Origin: JBGSMF01 sp964651475
Lineage (GTDB): Bacteria > Chloroflexota > Anaerolineae > Fen-1058
DNA: 64,000 nt
Direction: 5' to 3'
NCBI GenBank assembly: GCA_964651475.1
Contig: CAZYXV010000020.1
Span: 1 to 64,000 of the forward strand
This document shows, piece after piece, positions 50,488-59,068 of this stretch (position 1 is the stretch's first letter; each line of letters opens with the position of its first letter). Position numbers and translations under genes: made by a program. Under the pieces are notes generated by a model, which ran no database searches, was not told the origin of the DNA, and saw nothing but the letters and a program-made list of their open reading frames with translations.

Positions 50488-53400
50488 TTAACCGCGCCCT
50501 GGCGCGCTCACGCGCTTCACCGCCAGCGTCACCGGCTGGCCGTCAATCCTGAACGCCTCGACCTTTTCTCCCTCCGGCGCGGCGGCCTCTTCCAGCCTGA
50601 CGCTGAGGGTTTCGGCCTTGATGTACTCGGCCCACAGCGCGATGGCGCCGGCCACGCTTTCGCTGGCGTGATACGCCGTCTCGATGCGGTCGGCCAATTC
50701 AAAGTTGGCGTCTTTGCGCATGGTCTGGATGCGGCGGACGATTTCACGCGCCATGCCCTCGGCGGCCAGTTCCGGCGTCAGGTGTGTGTCGAGCGCCACG
50801 ACCACGCCGCCTTCGGCCTGCACTGCCAGGCCTTCGCGCGGCGTGGCCTGGACGATGACGTGCTCCGGCGCAAGCTGGACGGGCTGGCCGTCTACCGCCA
50901 GCTCTAGCGGCTTGTTCTCTCGAAGCGCTCGGACAGCAGAGTAGGGGGGCAGCGCATTGAGCGCCGCGCGCACTGCCGGGAATTGCTTGCCGAACCTGGG
51001 TCCCAGCGTCTTGTTATCTGGCAGCAACTTGTACGTCACCAGATCCTCTTCGCGCTCGACAAACTCGACTGCTTTCACGTTTAACTCGTCGGTGACAATG
51101 TCGGCCAGGCGGGCGATGCCGGCTTTTTGCGCCGGGTCCGCCACGACCATGGCGCGCCCGAGCGGCTGGCGCACCTTGACGCCCGAAGCGGCGCGCGTGG
51201 CGTGCCCCAGCGTGACGGCCTGGCGCGCCGCGGCCATATCCGCCAGCAAGGCGCGGTCGTCGTCGTCCAGCGGCTCGCCCTTGGGCCAGTCGCCCAGATG
51301 CACGCTGGCGGGGGCGTCGGCGTAAACGCTGCGCACCAGGTTTTGGTACATGGCCTCGGTCACGAACGGCACCAGCGGCGCCAGCAGCCGGGTGAGCGCG
51401 GTCAACACGGTATAGAGCGTGCTGTAGGCCGCGTTCTTGTCCGAATCGGCTTCCGATTTCCAAAAGCGGCGGCGGCAGCGGCGCACGTACCAGTTGCTCA
51501 GATCGTCCAGGAAAAGCTCGACGGCTTTGGCGGCGCTCATCGCGTCGTAATCTGCAAGCTGGGTGGTGACGAGGGCGATGAGTTCAGACAGCCGCGCCAT
51601 GATCCAGCGATCCAGCACGCTGAACGCGCCGGGGCGGCCCTGGTCCGGCGTCCAGCCATCCACGTTGGCGTACATCACAAAGAACGAGTACACGTTCCAC
51701 AGCGGGATGAGAAAGCGCCGCCGCACGTCGTCCATGGTGTGATAGCCGAACAGCATGTCCGACTCGGGGCGCTGGCAGCAGTACGCCCAGCGCATCACGT
51801 CCACGCCGGCGGTATCGGCGGCTTCGTTGAACTCGATCATGTTGCCGGCCGATTTGTGCATCTCGCGGCCATCTTCGGCCAGCAGCGTGCCGTAGCTGAA
51901 CACGGTCTTGCACGGCGGCTTGCGCTCCAGCGCCGTGCTCATCGCAATCAAGCTGTAGAACCAGTTGCGGAACTGGCCGGGGAAGGATTCCGAGATCAAG
52001 TCGGCCGGGAACCATTTTTCCCAGTAAGCGCGGTCGGTGCGATAACACAACGTCGAAAAGCCCACGATGCCCGCGTCCAGCCAGGGGTTGCCCACGTCTG
52101 CAATGCGGCTGATAGTTGCGCCGCATTTGCTGCAGGCAATCTTGACCGCGTCAATCCACGGCCGGTGCGGCGTGTGCCCCTCGAATTGCTCCCAGCCCTG
52201 GACGGCGCGCGCTTTTAATTCTTGTTCGCTGCCGATCACGTCAAAGTTGCCGCACGCGCCGCACTCCCAAATCGGCAGCGCCAGGCCCCAATAGCGCTTT
52301 TTGCTGATCATCCAATCGTGCATGTTGCGCAGCCATTCCATCTCGCGTTCGTAGCCGAACGCCGGGATCCAGCGAATCTGGCTGACCGAGTCCATCATCT
52401 GGTAGCGCAAGCTGGCGGTTTTTTCTTCGTCAGTTACTTGCTCGTAGGGCTTGTCGTAGGTCTGCCCCATGCTGACGAACCATTCGTCCACCAGCCGGAA
52501 TACCAGCGGCGTGTGGCAGCGCCAACATTCGGGGTAGCGGTGAGTATAGCCCTCCAGGCGATAAAAGCGCCCTTTGCGTTTGAGGTCCTCGACGATGGGT
52601 TCCGTCACTGCGTTCACATCCATGCCGGTGAGCCAGCCAAAGCCATCCATATAAACGCCAAACTCGTCCAGCGGCGCCAGGATGCGCAGATAGTGTTCCT
52701 TGCTCAGTTGAAAGTCTTCTGCGCCGCAGCCCGGCGCGATGTGGACGATGCCTGTGCCTTCTTCTTCGCCCACGTCTTTCCACAGAATCACGCGATGGTT
52801 GGCGGCAGAGCCGGAAGCCTGCTGCGCGGGTAAATCGTCAAAAGGTCCTTCGTAGGTCCAGCCATCCATGGCTGCGCCCTCGAGTTCGCCCAACACCTGA
52901 TATGGCCCGACCAGCATGTGCAGGCAGCCTTTGCTCAGATAAAGAATCTCATCTCCTTGCTGGACCTTGGCGTAGGTCAAATCGGGGCCGACGGCGGCCG
53001 CCACGTTAGAGGTGAGCGTCCAGGGCGTCGTCGTCCAAACCAGCAGCGACTCGCCCGGGCGATCCCGCAGCGGAAAGCGCACCGTCAGGCCGGGATCTGT
53101 CCGCTCAATGTACCCTTCCGTGACAATCTCGTGCTGGCTGATGCCGGTGGCGCAGCGCGCGCACCACGGCATCACGTCGCGCCCTTTGTAGATCCAACCG
53201 CGCTGGTGGCAGCTTTTGAGCATGTTCCAGATCTGGTAATTGTTTTCGTTGGAAAACGTAAAATAACTTCCGCCCAATTCGGGCAATCCCAGGCGGGCCA
53301 CAATTTGCTCGACGGTATCTGTCACCGGGCCAAGCGGGCCATTGACGGTGATGACTTTTTGGGGCGATTCGACCACCTTGCGCGAGAGCATCTCTAGCAC

Positions 53401-53844
53401 GTCTATGTCGTTCCAATCCATCTGGTAGCCCAGCCGGATGGACTGCTGCGTTTGGACGGCGGCAAAGTGCAGCACGCGGCTCTTGCACAGCCGCACAAAG
53501 TCGGCCATGCCGTGCGCTTCGATGTCTTTTTTAGTGGTATAGCCGAGTTCCTTTTCGACGTTGACCTCGACCCACAAGCCCTGGCAGTCAAAGCCGTTTT
53601 GCCAGCGTTGGTCAAAGCCCCGCATGGCCCAGTATCGCTGGTACAGGTCCTTGTAGGTGCGGCCCCAGGCGTGGTGCGCGCCCATTGGATTGTTGGCGGT
53701 GATGGGCCCGTCTATGAACGACCAGCGGGGACGCCCCGCCAATTTTTGACGCAGGGCGTCAAAAATGTTGGCCTCGCGCCAAAAGCGTAAAATGTCCGAT
53801 TCCAACGCCGGAAAGTTGGTTGTGGTGGATAGTGCTTGAAACAC
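50488..53844 (-). CDS. ileS: isoleucyl-tRNA synthetase
   Basis: 1118 residues; the start is GTG behind AGAGGAGGCATCT. Class I synthetase of the large IleRS type: a HIGH-like site in NNPMGAHHAWGRTYKDLY, an editing domain (about 200-400) with WTTTPWTLTSNVA, and a KMSKS-like loop reading EMHKSAGNMIE. A zinc-binding CGACG occurs in the C-terminal half of the core. It charges tRNA-Ile and edits Val. No T-box is seen before it; it follows the membrane-propeller gene by 33 nt. The HKSAGN loop is common in this IleRS branch. Confidence 0.96.
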   Translation of the reverse strand: MFQALSTTTNFPALESDILRFWREANIFDALRQKLAGRPRWSFIDGPITANNPMGAHHAWGRTYKDLYQRYWAMRGFDQRWQNGFDCQGLWVEVNVEKELGYTTKKDIEAHGMADFVRLCKSRVLHFAAVQTQQSIRLGYQMDWNDIDVLEMLSRKVVESPQKVITVNGPLGPVTDTVEQIVARLGLPELGGSYFTFSNENNYQIWNMLKSCHQRGWIYKGRDVMPWCARCATGISQHEIVTEGYIERTDPGLTVRFPLRDRPGESLLVWTTTPWTLTSNVAAAVGPDLTYAKVQQGDEILYLSKGCLHMLVGPYQVLGELEGAAMDGWTYEGPFDDLPAQQASGSAANHRVILWKDVGEEEGTGIVHIAPGCGAEDFQLSKEHYLRILAPLDEFGVYMDGFGWLTGMDVNAVTEPIVEDLKRKGRFYRLEGYTHRYPECWRCHTPLVFRLVDEWFVSMGQTYDKPYEQVTDEEKTASLRYQMMDSVSQIRWIPAFGYEREMEWLRNMHDWMISKKRYWGLALPIWECGACGNFDVIGSEQELKARAVQGWEQFEGHTPHRPWIDAVKIACSKCGATISRIADVGNPWLDAGIVGFSTLCYRTDRAYWEKWFPADLISESFPGQFRNWFYSLIAMSTALERKPPCKTVFSYGTLLAEDGREMHKSAGNMIEFNEAADTAGVDVMRWAYCCQRPESDMLFGYHTMDDVRRRFLIPLWNVYSFFVMYANVDGWTPDQGRPGAFSVLDRWIMARLSELIALVTTQLADYDAMSAAKAVELFLDDLSNWYVRRCRRRFWKSEADSDKNAAYSTLYTVLTALTRLLAPLVPFVTEAMYQNLVRSVYADAPASVHLGDWPKGEPLDDDDRALLADMAAARQAVTLGHATRAASGVKVRQPLGRAMVVADPAQKAGIARLADIVTDELNVKAVEFVEREEDLVTYKLLPDNKTLGPRFGKQFPAVRAALNALPPYSAVRALRENKPLELAVDGQPVQLAPEHVIVQATPREGLAVQAEGGVVVALDTHLTPELAAEGMAREIVRRIQTMRKDANFELADRIETAYHASESVAGAIALWAEYIKAETLSVRLEEAAAPEGEKVEAFRIDGQPVTLAVKRVSAPGRG

Positions 53845-53877
53845 AGATGCCTCCTCTTGATGTTTTGCGTGTCGCCG

Positions 53878-55665
53878 CTAGCCCCGCAGAGCCAGCGTGG
53901 GGCCGAACACGAGCATGGTCAATACCATGTCGCACAAGATGAAAATGAGCGTGGCCCAGAACACCGAATCTGTCCGCTCGCGCGCGATTTGCCGCCACGT
54001 GAACCAGCCGGATACGCCGGCAATCACCAGCTGGATGCCCCAAATCAAGATGGTTCGGTTCCAGCCCGTCAACTCGCGGCCAATCGCCGGATCGGCCAAT
54101 ACGGCGCCCAAAACGAATTCTTTGGCGATCCAATAAGCCAGGCACGCCGCAATCAGCACGCCGTACGAGCGGCGCTCGTAGAGCGTTTCGCCGCTGCCAA
54201 AGACGCTGTATCCCACGGCAATGAGCAGGCCGGGCAGCACGACCAGCGGAAAAATGGGCAGCAAGGCCAGCCCGCCAAGCATGCGCCAAAACACAACCGT
54301 TGTTCCAACTAACAAGTCCGTCAAATCTCCCCGGTCCTGGCGGGCGCGGGCGGCAGGGGTGGTGGCGGCATAGTACATGCGGAACCCGGCGCCTGTGCTG
54401 CCTGTCAACCACACGGCGTACAGGTGGCCGGATTTATCGGCGGCCAGGACGGGGCGCGTATTAAAGCCTTGATTATAGCCAATGACTTGATAGCCCACGG
54501 CTTTGCCGTCTTGAAATATGACCAACGCCGGCACAATGCCCTCGTTGAGTCCAAACGATAGAGCGGCAATCGCGGCGATGGCCATAACGTCGTGTTGTCC
54601 CGCCGCCGGCGCAGGCGAATGGAGCAAGTTGGTGAAATCCGAGCGCGTCCGCAGCGTGGCATCGGCCAGGTTAAGCTTGTATTCACCCTGGTAAGGGATG
54701 TATTCGGGCTGCCCGCTTTCTGGGATGTAGAGCGATTCTTGCGTGGCCGACTCGGGGTGGCCCAACGGGAAGGACACGTAGGCCGTAAAGCCCATGCCGG
54801 CCATCATTCCTCCCTTGACCTCTCTACCCCACAAAATGTATACTCTTTGCCCGTCTAATCCCAGCTTGGGAAAGGCATCCGACCGCGTCATGGTAATGCC
54901 GTCGGTGGGTTGCGGCTCGCCAGTTGGAAAAGCGGCGTAAAAAACCTGCCATTGTGTGCTGGTCACCATTTCCACCCAAACGGCGTGCAGACCGCCGCTG
55001 CGGTCGGCCTGGGCATAGACTTGTTCTGCGGGGCGCTGGTTGAGCCGGCGCTCGGCTATCACCTGTCCGCTCGCGTCGAGGCGAGTGTAATAGACGCCGC
55101 GCGCGTCGCTATCGGGGTTGGCTGTCCACAAGAGGTCAAAAGCGCCTTGCCTTAAGGCGACGGCATAGCTTTCGGCGGCGACGTCTGCGGGTGAAACAGT
55201 CTGCGGCGTTGTGCGTTTTGCGTCGTCGGCGGACGACCAGTGAATCAGGCGCTGAATCTCTTGGCCGCGCAAGCGAGATACGGCAAAGACGTGTGGGCGT
55301 TCCTGTTCATCCAAAACGACCTGCACCGACATAGGAGTGCCAGCCAGTCCTTCGACCCATTGTTCTGCCACGCGCTGCGTGTGCTCGTTCATCCGAATGT
55401 AATGCACGCCGGTGCCGTGCGGGCCGTTATCGGGCCAGGCCAGGTGAATGTGTTTCCCATCCGCCGAAGCGGCCATGCCGGGCTGCTGGCTGAATGGCGA
55501 GCGGCCAACAATGGTCCCCCGGCTCCAATCGGGTTGAATTTTGTCTGTTTTGTTGTCTATGGGACGGGCAAGGAGGATTATGGCGATGAGCGCGGCCAGC
55601 ACGGTGATGCCCGTAAGCGCCAGTTTAAGTTTGGGGCGCCGCGATTTTAACAGCCTGTTTATCAT
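53878..55665 (-). CDS. membrane protein with an external propeller-like domain
   Basis: 595 residues. One N-terminal helix (15-34), a long external part (about 40-430) with BNR/Asp-box-like repeats (AASADGKHIHLAWPDNG, ADRSGGLHAVWVEM, LAADKSGHLYAVWLTG), and a C-terminal block of about five helices (455-590). No catalytic residues are recognised. It precedes ileS on the same strand; functional linkage is unlikely. Probably a surface-binding membrane protein. Function unknown. Confidence 0.7.
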   Translation of the reverse strand: MINRLLKSRRPKLKLALTGITVLAALIAIILLARPIDNKTDKIQPDWSRGTIVGRSPFSQQPGMAASADGKHIHLAWPDNGPHGTGVHYIRMNEHTQRVAEQWVEGLAGTPMSVQVVLDEQERPHVFAVSRLRGQEIQRLIHWSSADDAKRTTPQTVSPADVAAESYAVALRQGAFDLLWTANPDSDARGVYYTRLDASGQVIAERRLNQRPAEQVYAQADRSGGLHAVWVEMVTSTQWQVFYAAFPTGEPQPTDGITMTRSDAFPKLGLDGQRVYILWGREVKGGMMAGMGFTAYVSFPLGHPESATQESLYIPESGQPEYIPYQGEYKLNLADATLRTRSDFTNLLHSPAPAAGQHDVMAIAAIAALSFGLNEGIVPALVIFQDGKAVGYQVIGYNQGFNTRPVLAADKSGHLYAVWLTGSTGAGFRMYYAATTPAARARQDRGDLTDLLVGTTVVFWRMLGGLALLPIFPLVVLPGLLIAVGYSVFGSGETLYERRSYGVLIAACLAYWIAKEFVLGAVLADPAIGRELTGWNRTILIWGIQLVIAGVSGWFTWRQIARERTDSVFWATLIFILCDMVLTMLVFGPTLALRG

Positions 55666-55694
55666 TAAATACCTCGCGCCAAATTTATAATCAG

Positions 55695-55844
55695 CGTTTG
55701 ATGTGAAATGGAGCTACTTGCCCTGATTTGTCATTGCGAACCGCCTGGAGGGCGGCGAAGCAATCCCATTGCTACGGTTAAGGAGATTGCTTCGGCGCTT
55801 TGCGCCTCGCAATGACAAGGTAGAAACTCTTTTCACATCAAACG
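55695..55844. repeat. dispersed inverted repeat of the TGTCATTGCGAG family with 14-bp outer arms
   Basis: Outer arms CGTTTGATGTGAAA (55695-55708) and TTTCACATCAAACG (55831-55844) are a perfect 14-bp inverted repeat. Inside lie TTGTCATTGCGA and TCGCAATGACAA. The short sequence TAATCA occurs just outside both ends and may be a target duplication. It fills most of the gap between the alanyl-tRNA editing gene and the next gene. Confidence 0.7.
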
Positions 55845-55850
55845 TAATCA

Positions 55851-56558
55851 TCAGACGATTTGAATCTCAATACGCTTGTTGATCTTGCCCTTGCTTTTGT
55901 AATCCACCACCTGGATGTGGCCTACTTCGCGCGTGTTGGCTACGTGCGTCCCGCCGTCGGCTTGCAGGTCCAGCCCCACAATTTCTACCGTGCGCACCTG
56001 GGCAATGCCTTCTGGCAACAGGTTAATCTTGGTGCGGATCAGATCGGGAATCTGAAAGGCTTCCTGGCGGGGCAAAATTCTCACGCGCACGTCGCGCGCG
56101 GCGGCGACCTCGGCATTGACCCTTTCCTCGATTTCGGCCACCAGCTCTTTTTGCATGCGCTCGAATTCAAAATCCATGCGAGCGCGGCACGGCTCCATAT
56201 TGCCGCCCGTCACCTGCGCGCCGTAATCGCGAAAGATCACCCCGCATAGAATGTGAAGCGCCGTGTGCGTGCGCATCAGCTTGTGGCGCCGGTCCCAGTC
56301 AAGCTCGCCGCGGACCTGGACGCCGACGCCTGGAGGCTCTCCTTCCACCTCGTGCCACACCTCGTCGCCTTGCTTGCGCACTTTGACCACCTGCCACTGC
56401 ATTCCTTCTACTTTGAGCCATCCAAGATCGTTGGACTGGCCGCCGCCGCCGGGGTAGAATGCGGTGCGGTCGAGCGCGAGCGCGTTGCCCTCCACCGCCG
56501 TCACGCTGGCCTCGAACTCGCGGATATAGCTATCGGTTTGGTAAATCAAGTCTGTCAT
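55851..56558 (-). CDS. alaX: alanyl-tRNA editing protein (AlaX family)
   Basis: 235 residues from the ATG after AAGAGG (GCTAACC spacer). It is a free-standing version of the AlaRS editing module: the tRNA-synthetase second additional domain begins FYPGGGGQSND, with zinc ligands RTHTALHILCG (HxxxH). The C-terminal segment ADGGTHVANTREVG normally has Cys-x-x-x-His; the His is kept but the Cys site reads Asp/Gly. It hydrolyses Ser- or Gly-tRNA-Ala. A T-box riboswitch with an Ala-type specifier region precedes it, so it is induced when tRNA-Ala is uncharged. Confidence 0.93.
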   Translation of the reverse strand: MTDLIYQTDSYIREFEASVTAVEGNALALDRTAFYPGGGGQSNDLGWLKVEGMQWQVVKVRKQGDEVWHEVEGEPPGVGVQVRGELDWDRRHKLMRTHTALHILCGVIFRDYGAQVTGGNMEPCRARMDFEFERMQKELVAEIEERVNAEVAAARDVRVRILPRQEAFQIPDLIRTKINLLPEGIAQVRTVEIVGLDLQADGGTHVANTREVGHIQVVDYKSKGKINKRIEIQIV

Positions 56559-56589
56559 GGTTAGCCTCTTATTACACGAGTAAAAGATA

Positions 56590-56972
56590 AAACGCTCCCG
56601 TCCCAATCAGGGACGAGAGCGTACTCCCGCGGTACCACCCTGCTTGCATGCAGCCGTCCAAATAACGCAGCCGCAAACCACTTGTGCCAGCGACCATCAT
56701 CGCTGCGCCTCGATAACGTGAGGCGGCGCCGGCGTTCTTACTGGGGCAAAGCGGTATCTTCTCAATAATCCGGGGTAGTGGCAGGGCTTTTGCCCCTGCC
56801 CTCATATGGGCGACCGCAAGAGTCGCCCCTACATTTTGAGATGATACGCAAAGCGCCTGTTCGGATTGCAGCTCCGGAGGGATTTTGGGCATGCGCCCTT
56901 TGCCTGGCTCGCACCTTTTCCAGGCTCGCTGTGTTTGCGCGTCATGCTTACTCGTCTCCATCGTCGCCGTTG
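56590..56972 (-). ncRNA. T-box riboswitch leader of alaX, carrying a MITE insertion
   Basis: On the minus strand the RNA has stem I features (GATGGAGACGAGTAAGC near the start, AGCGAGCCTGGAAAAGG and GTGCGAGCCAGG in the distal part) and a specifier-side GGAGCTGCAATCC with Ala codons GCT or GCA. A stem II region with AGTAAGAACG, the T-box GGGTGGTACCGCGG (56627-56640) and a terminator stem ACGCTCTCGTCCC with GGGACGGGAGCGT (56592-56622) followed by TTTT complete it. Uncharged tRNA-Ala would favour read-through into the editing gene. A 94-bp MITE at 56754-56847 interrupts the segment between stem I and the antiterminator. Confidence 0.9.
56754..56847. mobile_element. 94-bp MITE-like element, copy 2, inside the T-box leader
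   Basis: Inverted relative to copy 1 at 30069 and differing from it by one 2-bp indel in a hairpin loop. Ends GTATCTTCTCAA and TTGAGATGATAC. A perfect 8-bp direct repeat GCAAAGCG flanks it (56746-56753 and 56848-56855), clear evidence of transposition into the leader. Near-identity of the two copies means recent activity. Confidence 0.88.
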
Positions 56973-56978
56973 AGGGCG

Positions 56979-57007
56979 ATTATCGCATAACTTGACATGG
57001 GTGTCAA
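56979..57007 (-). promoter_or_regulatory. promoter of the T-box/alaX transcript within an inverted repeat
   Basis: Minus-strand TTGACA (57002-57007), 17-bp spacer, GATAAT (56979-56984) with upstream TG (extended -10). The -35 box is one arm of the inverted repeat CTTGACA-CCCA-TGTCAAG (56991-57008), a possible operator. Confidence 0.8.
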
Positions 57008-57018
57008 GCCGAATGGGT

Positions 57019-57047
57019 TTGCCCCTCAACGGTGAGCATGTTATAAT
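57019..57047 (+). promoter_or_regulatory. promoter of hisS
   Basis: TTGCCC (57019-57024), 17-bp spacer, TATAAT (57042-57047) preceded by TGT. Divergent from the alaX promoter, with only about 11 bp between the two -35 boxes. The leader to the hisS ATG is about 14 nt and contains the GGAGG site. Confidence 0.75.
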
Positions 57048-57067
57048 CTGCCCCTGGAGGAAGTCCA

Positions 57068-58354
57068 ATGAAAAAGACGCTCATTCAATCCGTAAAAGGC
57101 ACACGCGATTTTTACCCGGAGCACATGGCGCTCCGCACGTGGTTATATCAGACGATCCGCCGCGTTTCGGAAAGCTTTGGCTATCAGGAATACGAAGGTC
57201 CGATTCTCGAACCCATCGCTTTGTACGCGGCCAAAAGCGGCGAAGAACTGGTCAAGGAGCAGGCGTTCGTGTTAACTGATCGCGGCGGCGACGAATTGAC
57301 GCTGCGCCCCGAGCTGACGCCCTCGCTGGCGCGCATGGTGGCCCAACGGCAGCGCCAGCTCACCATGCCGATTCGCTGGTGGTCGTTTGGCCCGTTTTGG
57401 CGCTACGAGCAGCCGCAAAAGGGACGCACGCGCGAATTTTTCCAGTGGAACATTGACCTGGTGGGGACTGAAAGCGTCTTGGCCGACGCCGAACTCGCCG
57501 CCATCGCCGCCGAGTTTTTCCGTCAAACGGGACTGACGCCCCAAGAAGTCAAGATACAGATCAACAATCGCCGCTTGATGAGCGCCGAATTGCAAGCGAT
57601 GGACGTCCGCGACGAAGTAGCGCCGCTCGTGTTCCGCGTGATTGACAAGCGCGAAAAGATGCGCCCCGCCGATTGGGAAGCCTATGCCGCCGAGGCGGGC
57701 CTATCTGCTGCGCAGGTGGCAGACCTCAGCAAGATGTTGAACGACCGCGACCTGTGGCGCAAGTCAGAAGAGCTGGTGACGTTTTTTGACGCGGTGCGCG
57801 AGCTGGGCGCGGCGGATTACGTGGAGTACGATCCGAGCATTGTGCGCGGGCTGGATTATTACACCGGCACGGTGTTCGAGGCGCGCGACCGCCAGGCAGA
57901 AGGGCGCGCCATCTTTGGCGGCGGGCGTTACGATAACCTGGTGGCGGACGTGGGAGGCGATCCATTGCCGGGCGTGGGCTTTGCCATGGGCGACGTGGTC
58001 ATTGGGCTGGTGTTGGAAAAGTACGGCCGGCTGCCGCGCATCGCGCTTTCACCCACGCAGGTGCTCGTCACGCTGTTCGATGCGTCGCTGACCGCAGACG
58101 CTCACCGCCTGGCCGGCGAGTTGCGCCGTGCGGGCTTGAACGTGGAATTGTATCCAGAGCCGGCCAAGCTGAACAAGCAGCTCAAGTACGCGGATCGAAA
58201 CAATATCCCATACGTCATTATTGTTGGACCAGACGAGGCAGCCGCCGGCGTGGTGACCTTTCGCGACTTGCGCGCCCAACAGCAGCAGGCCGCGCCGCGC
58301 GCCGAGGTGGGGGAAATGATAGCGCAAGCATTCAGGTCACATGGAACCGAATGA
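57068..58354 (+). CDS. hisS: histidyl-tRNA synthetase
   Basis: 428 residues, ATG 7 nt after GGAGG. Class II synthetase motifs: KGTRDFYPEHM start, motif 2 FWRYEQPQKGRTREFFQWNIDLVG, the histidine-binding RGLDYYTGTVFE, and motif 3 FGGGRYDNLV with PGVGFAMGDVV, then the anticodon domain (QVLVTLFDASL to YVIIVGPDE). It attaches His to tRNA-His. Followed after 86 nt by rpsU. Confidence 0.98.
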   Translation: MKKTLIQSVKGTRDFYPEHMALRTWLYQTIRRVSESFGYQEYEGPILEPIALYAAKSGEELVKEQAFVLTDRGGDELTLRPELTPSLARMVAQRQRQLTMPIRWWSFGPFWRYEQPQKGRTREFFQWNIDLVGTESVLADAELAAIAAEFFRQTGLTPQEVKIQINNRRLMSAELQAMDVRDEVAPLVFRVIDKREKMRPADWEAYAAEAGLSAAQVADLSKMLNDRDLWRKSEELVTFFDAVRELGAADYVEYDPSIVRGLDYYTGTVFEARDRQAEGRAIFGGGRYDNLVADVGGDPLPGVGFAMGDVVIGLVLEKYGRLPRIALSPTQVLVTLFDASLTADAHRLAGELRRAGLNVELYPEPAKLNKQLKYADRNNIPYVIIVGPDEAAAGVVTFRDLRAQQQQAAPRAEVGEMIAQAFRSHGTE

Positions 58355-58440
58355 TATTTGACATTCGCTATGCCACATGGTATGATTATTCTATTAGATT
58401 AAATATGGTGTTATCACATACATAAGGGGGTGAGATAAGC

Positions 58441-58641
58441 GTGGGCGTAGAGATTCGGGATAACGAATCATTTGATAGCTTGTTGCGCCGCTTCAACCGC
58501 GAGATCATCAACAGCGGTGTGCTGAAGGATGTGCGCCGGAAGCGTTGGTTTATCAGCAAGGGCGAACAGATGCGGATTGACGAGCGCAAAGGCAAGCGTC
58601 GGGCGCGCATTCGCCAACGACGCGCTGAGGAAGGCGAATAA
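58441..58641 (+). CDS. rpsU: 30S ribosomal protein S21
   Basis: 66 residues, GTG start behind GGGGGTGAG. Family signature: GVEIRDNESFDSLLRRFNRE, then RRKRWFISKGEQMR and a basic tail RRARIRQRR. It sits on the 30S platform and aids initiation. A strong terminator lies 24 nt beyond the stop. Confidence 0.97.
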   Translation: MGVEIRDNESFDSLLRRFNREIINSGVLKDVRRKRWFISKGEQMRIDERKGKRRARIRQRRAEEGE

Positions 58642-58664
58642 CCCCCTCCTTTGATTGATTGACA

Positions 58665-58692
58665 AAACCCGGCCCATGGTCGGGTTTTTGTT
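58665..58692. terminator. intrinsic terminator after rpsU
   Basis: Stem AAAACCCG with CGGGTTTT around GCCCATGGT, followed on the plus strand by TTTTTGTTTG. The A-run before it means it could also work on the minus strand. Confidence 0.85.
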
Positions 58693-58698
58693 TGCTCG

Positions 58699-58786
58699 TG
58701 CTCCAGTTTCCAAGTATGAGCAGCATTCCTATGCTGCTCACTGGCGCATAGGGATGCGCCAAATACGGCTATTTGGAAACTGGAGC
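58699..58786. repeat. nested inverted repeat with 13-bp arms
   Basis: Arms CTCCAGTTTCCAA (58699-58711) and TTGGAAACTGGAG (58774-58786) are perfect. Inside are two more hairpins: GAGCAGCAT with ATGCTGCTC, and GGCGCAT with ATGCGCC. It could form a three-arm cruciform. It directly abuts the MITE that follows. Confidence 0.75.
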
Positions 58787-58792
58787 TCGTGG

Positions 58793-58990
58793 GGGTGCGG
58801 TTCACGTTTTCGCGCTTGGGCGGCTTGGGCCGGGTGATGAATCACCCGGCTGAGAACGCCAAGCCCGCTGAAGCGGGCTGCTCCAGGGCGATTTACGGCT
58901 ACCGCCGTTCTGTGGATCGCCCTTTGCACGATTAGCCCGACGGCTTTAGCCTCGGGCGGGCAGAGTTGCGCAAGACTTTGAACCGCACCC
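58793..58990. mobile_element. 198-bp MITE with 9-bp target duplication
   Basis: Terminal inverted repeats GGGTGCGGTTCA and TGAACCGCACCC, flanked by AGCTCGTGG on both sides (58784-58792 and 58991-58999). Inside are hairpins such as GCCGGGTGAT with ATCACCCGGC and CCCGCTGAAGCGGG. No open frame. It fills most of the gap between rpsU and the DivIC-like gene. Confidence 0.8.
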
Positions 58991-59068
58991 AGCTCGTGGG
59001 ATTGACTTGACCCGGCTTCCAAAGTGGAGTAAGATTAACCTGCATCCCAAAAAATTACGAGGTGTTGT

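Noticed and set aside
58738..59022. Minus-strand frame of 94 codons
   Set aside because: It lies within the MITE and flanking inverted repeat, with no ribosome site.
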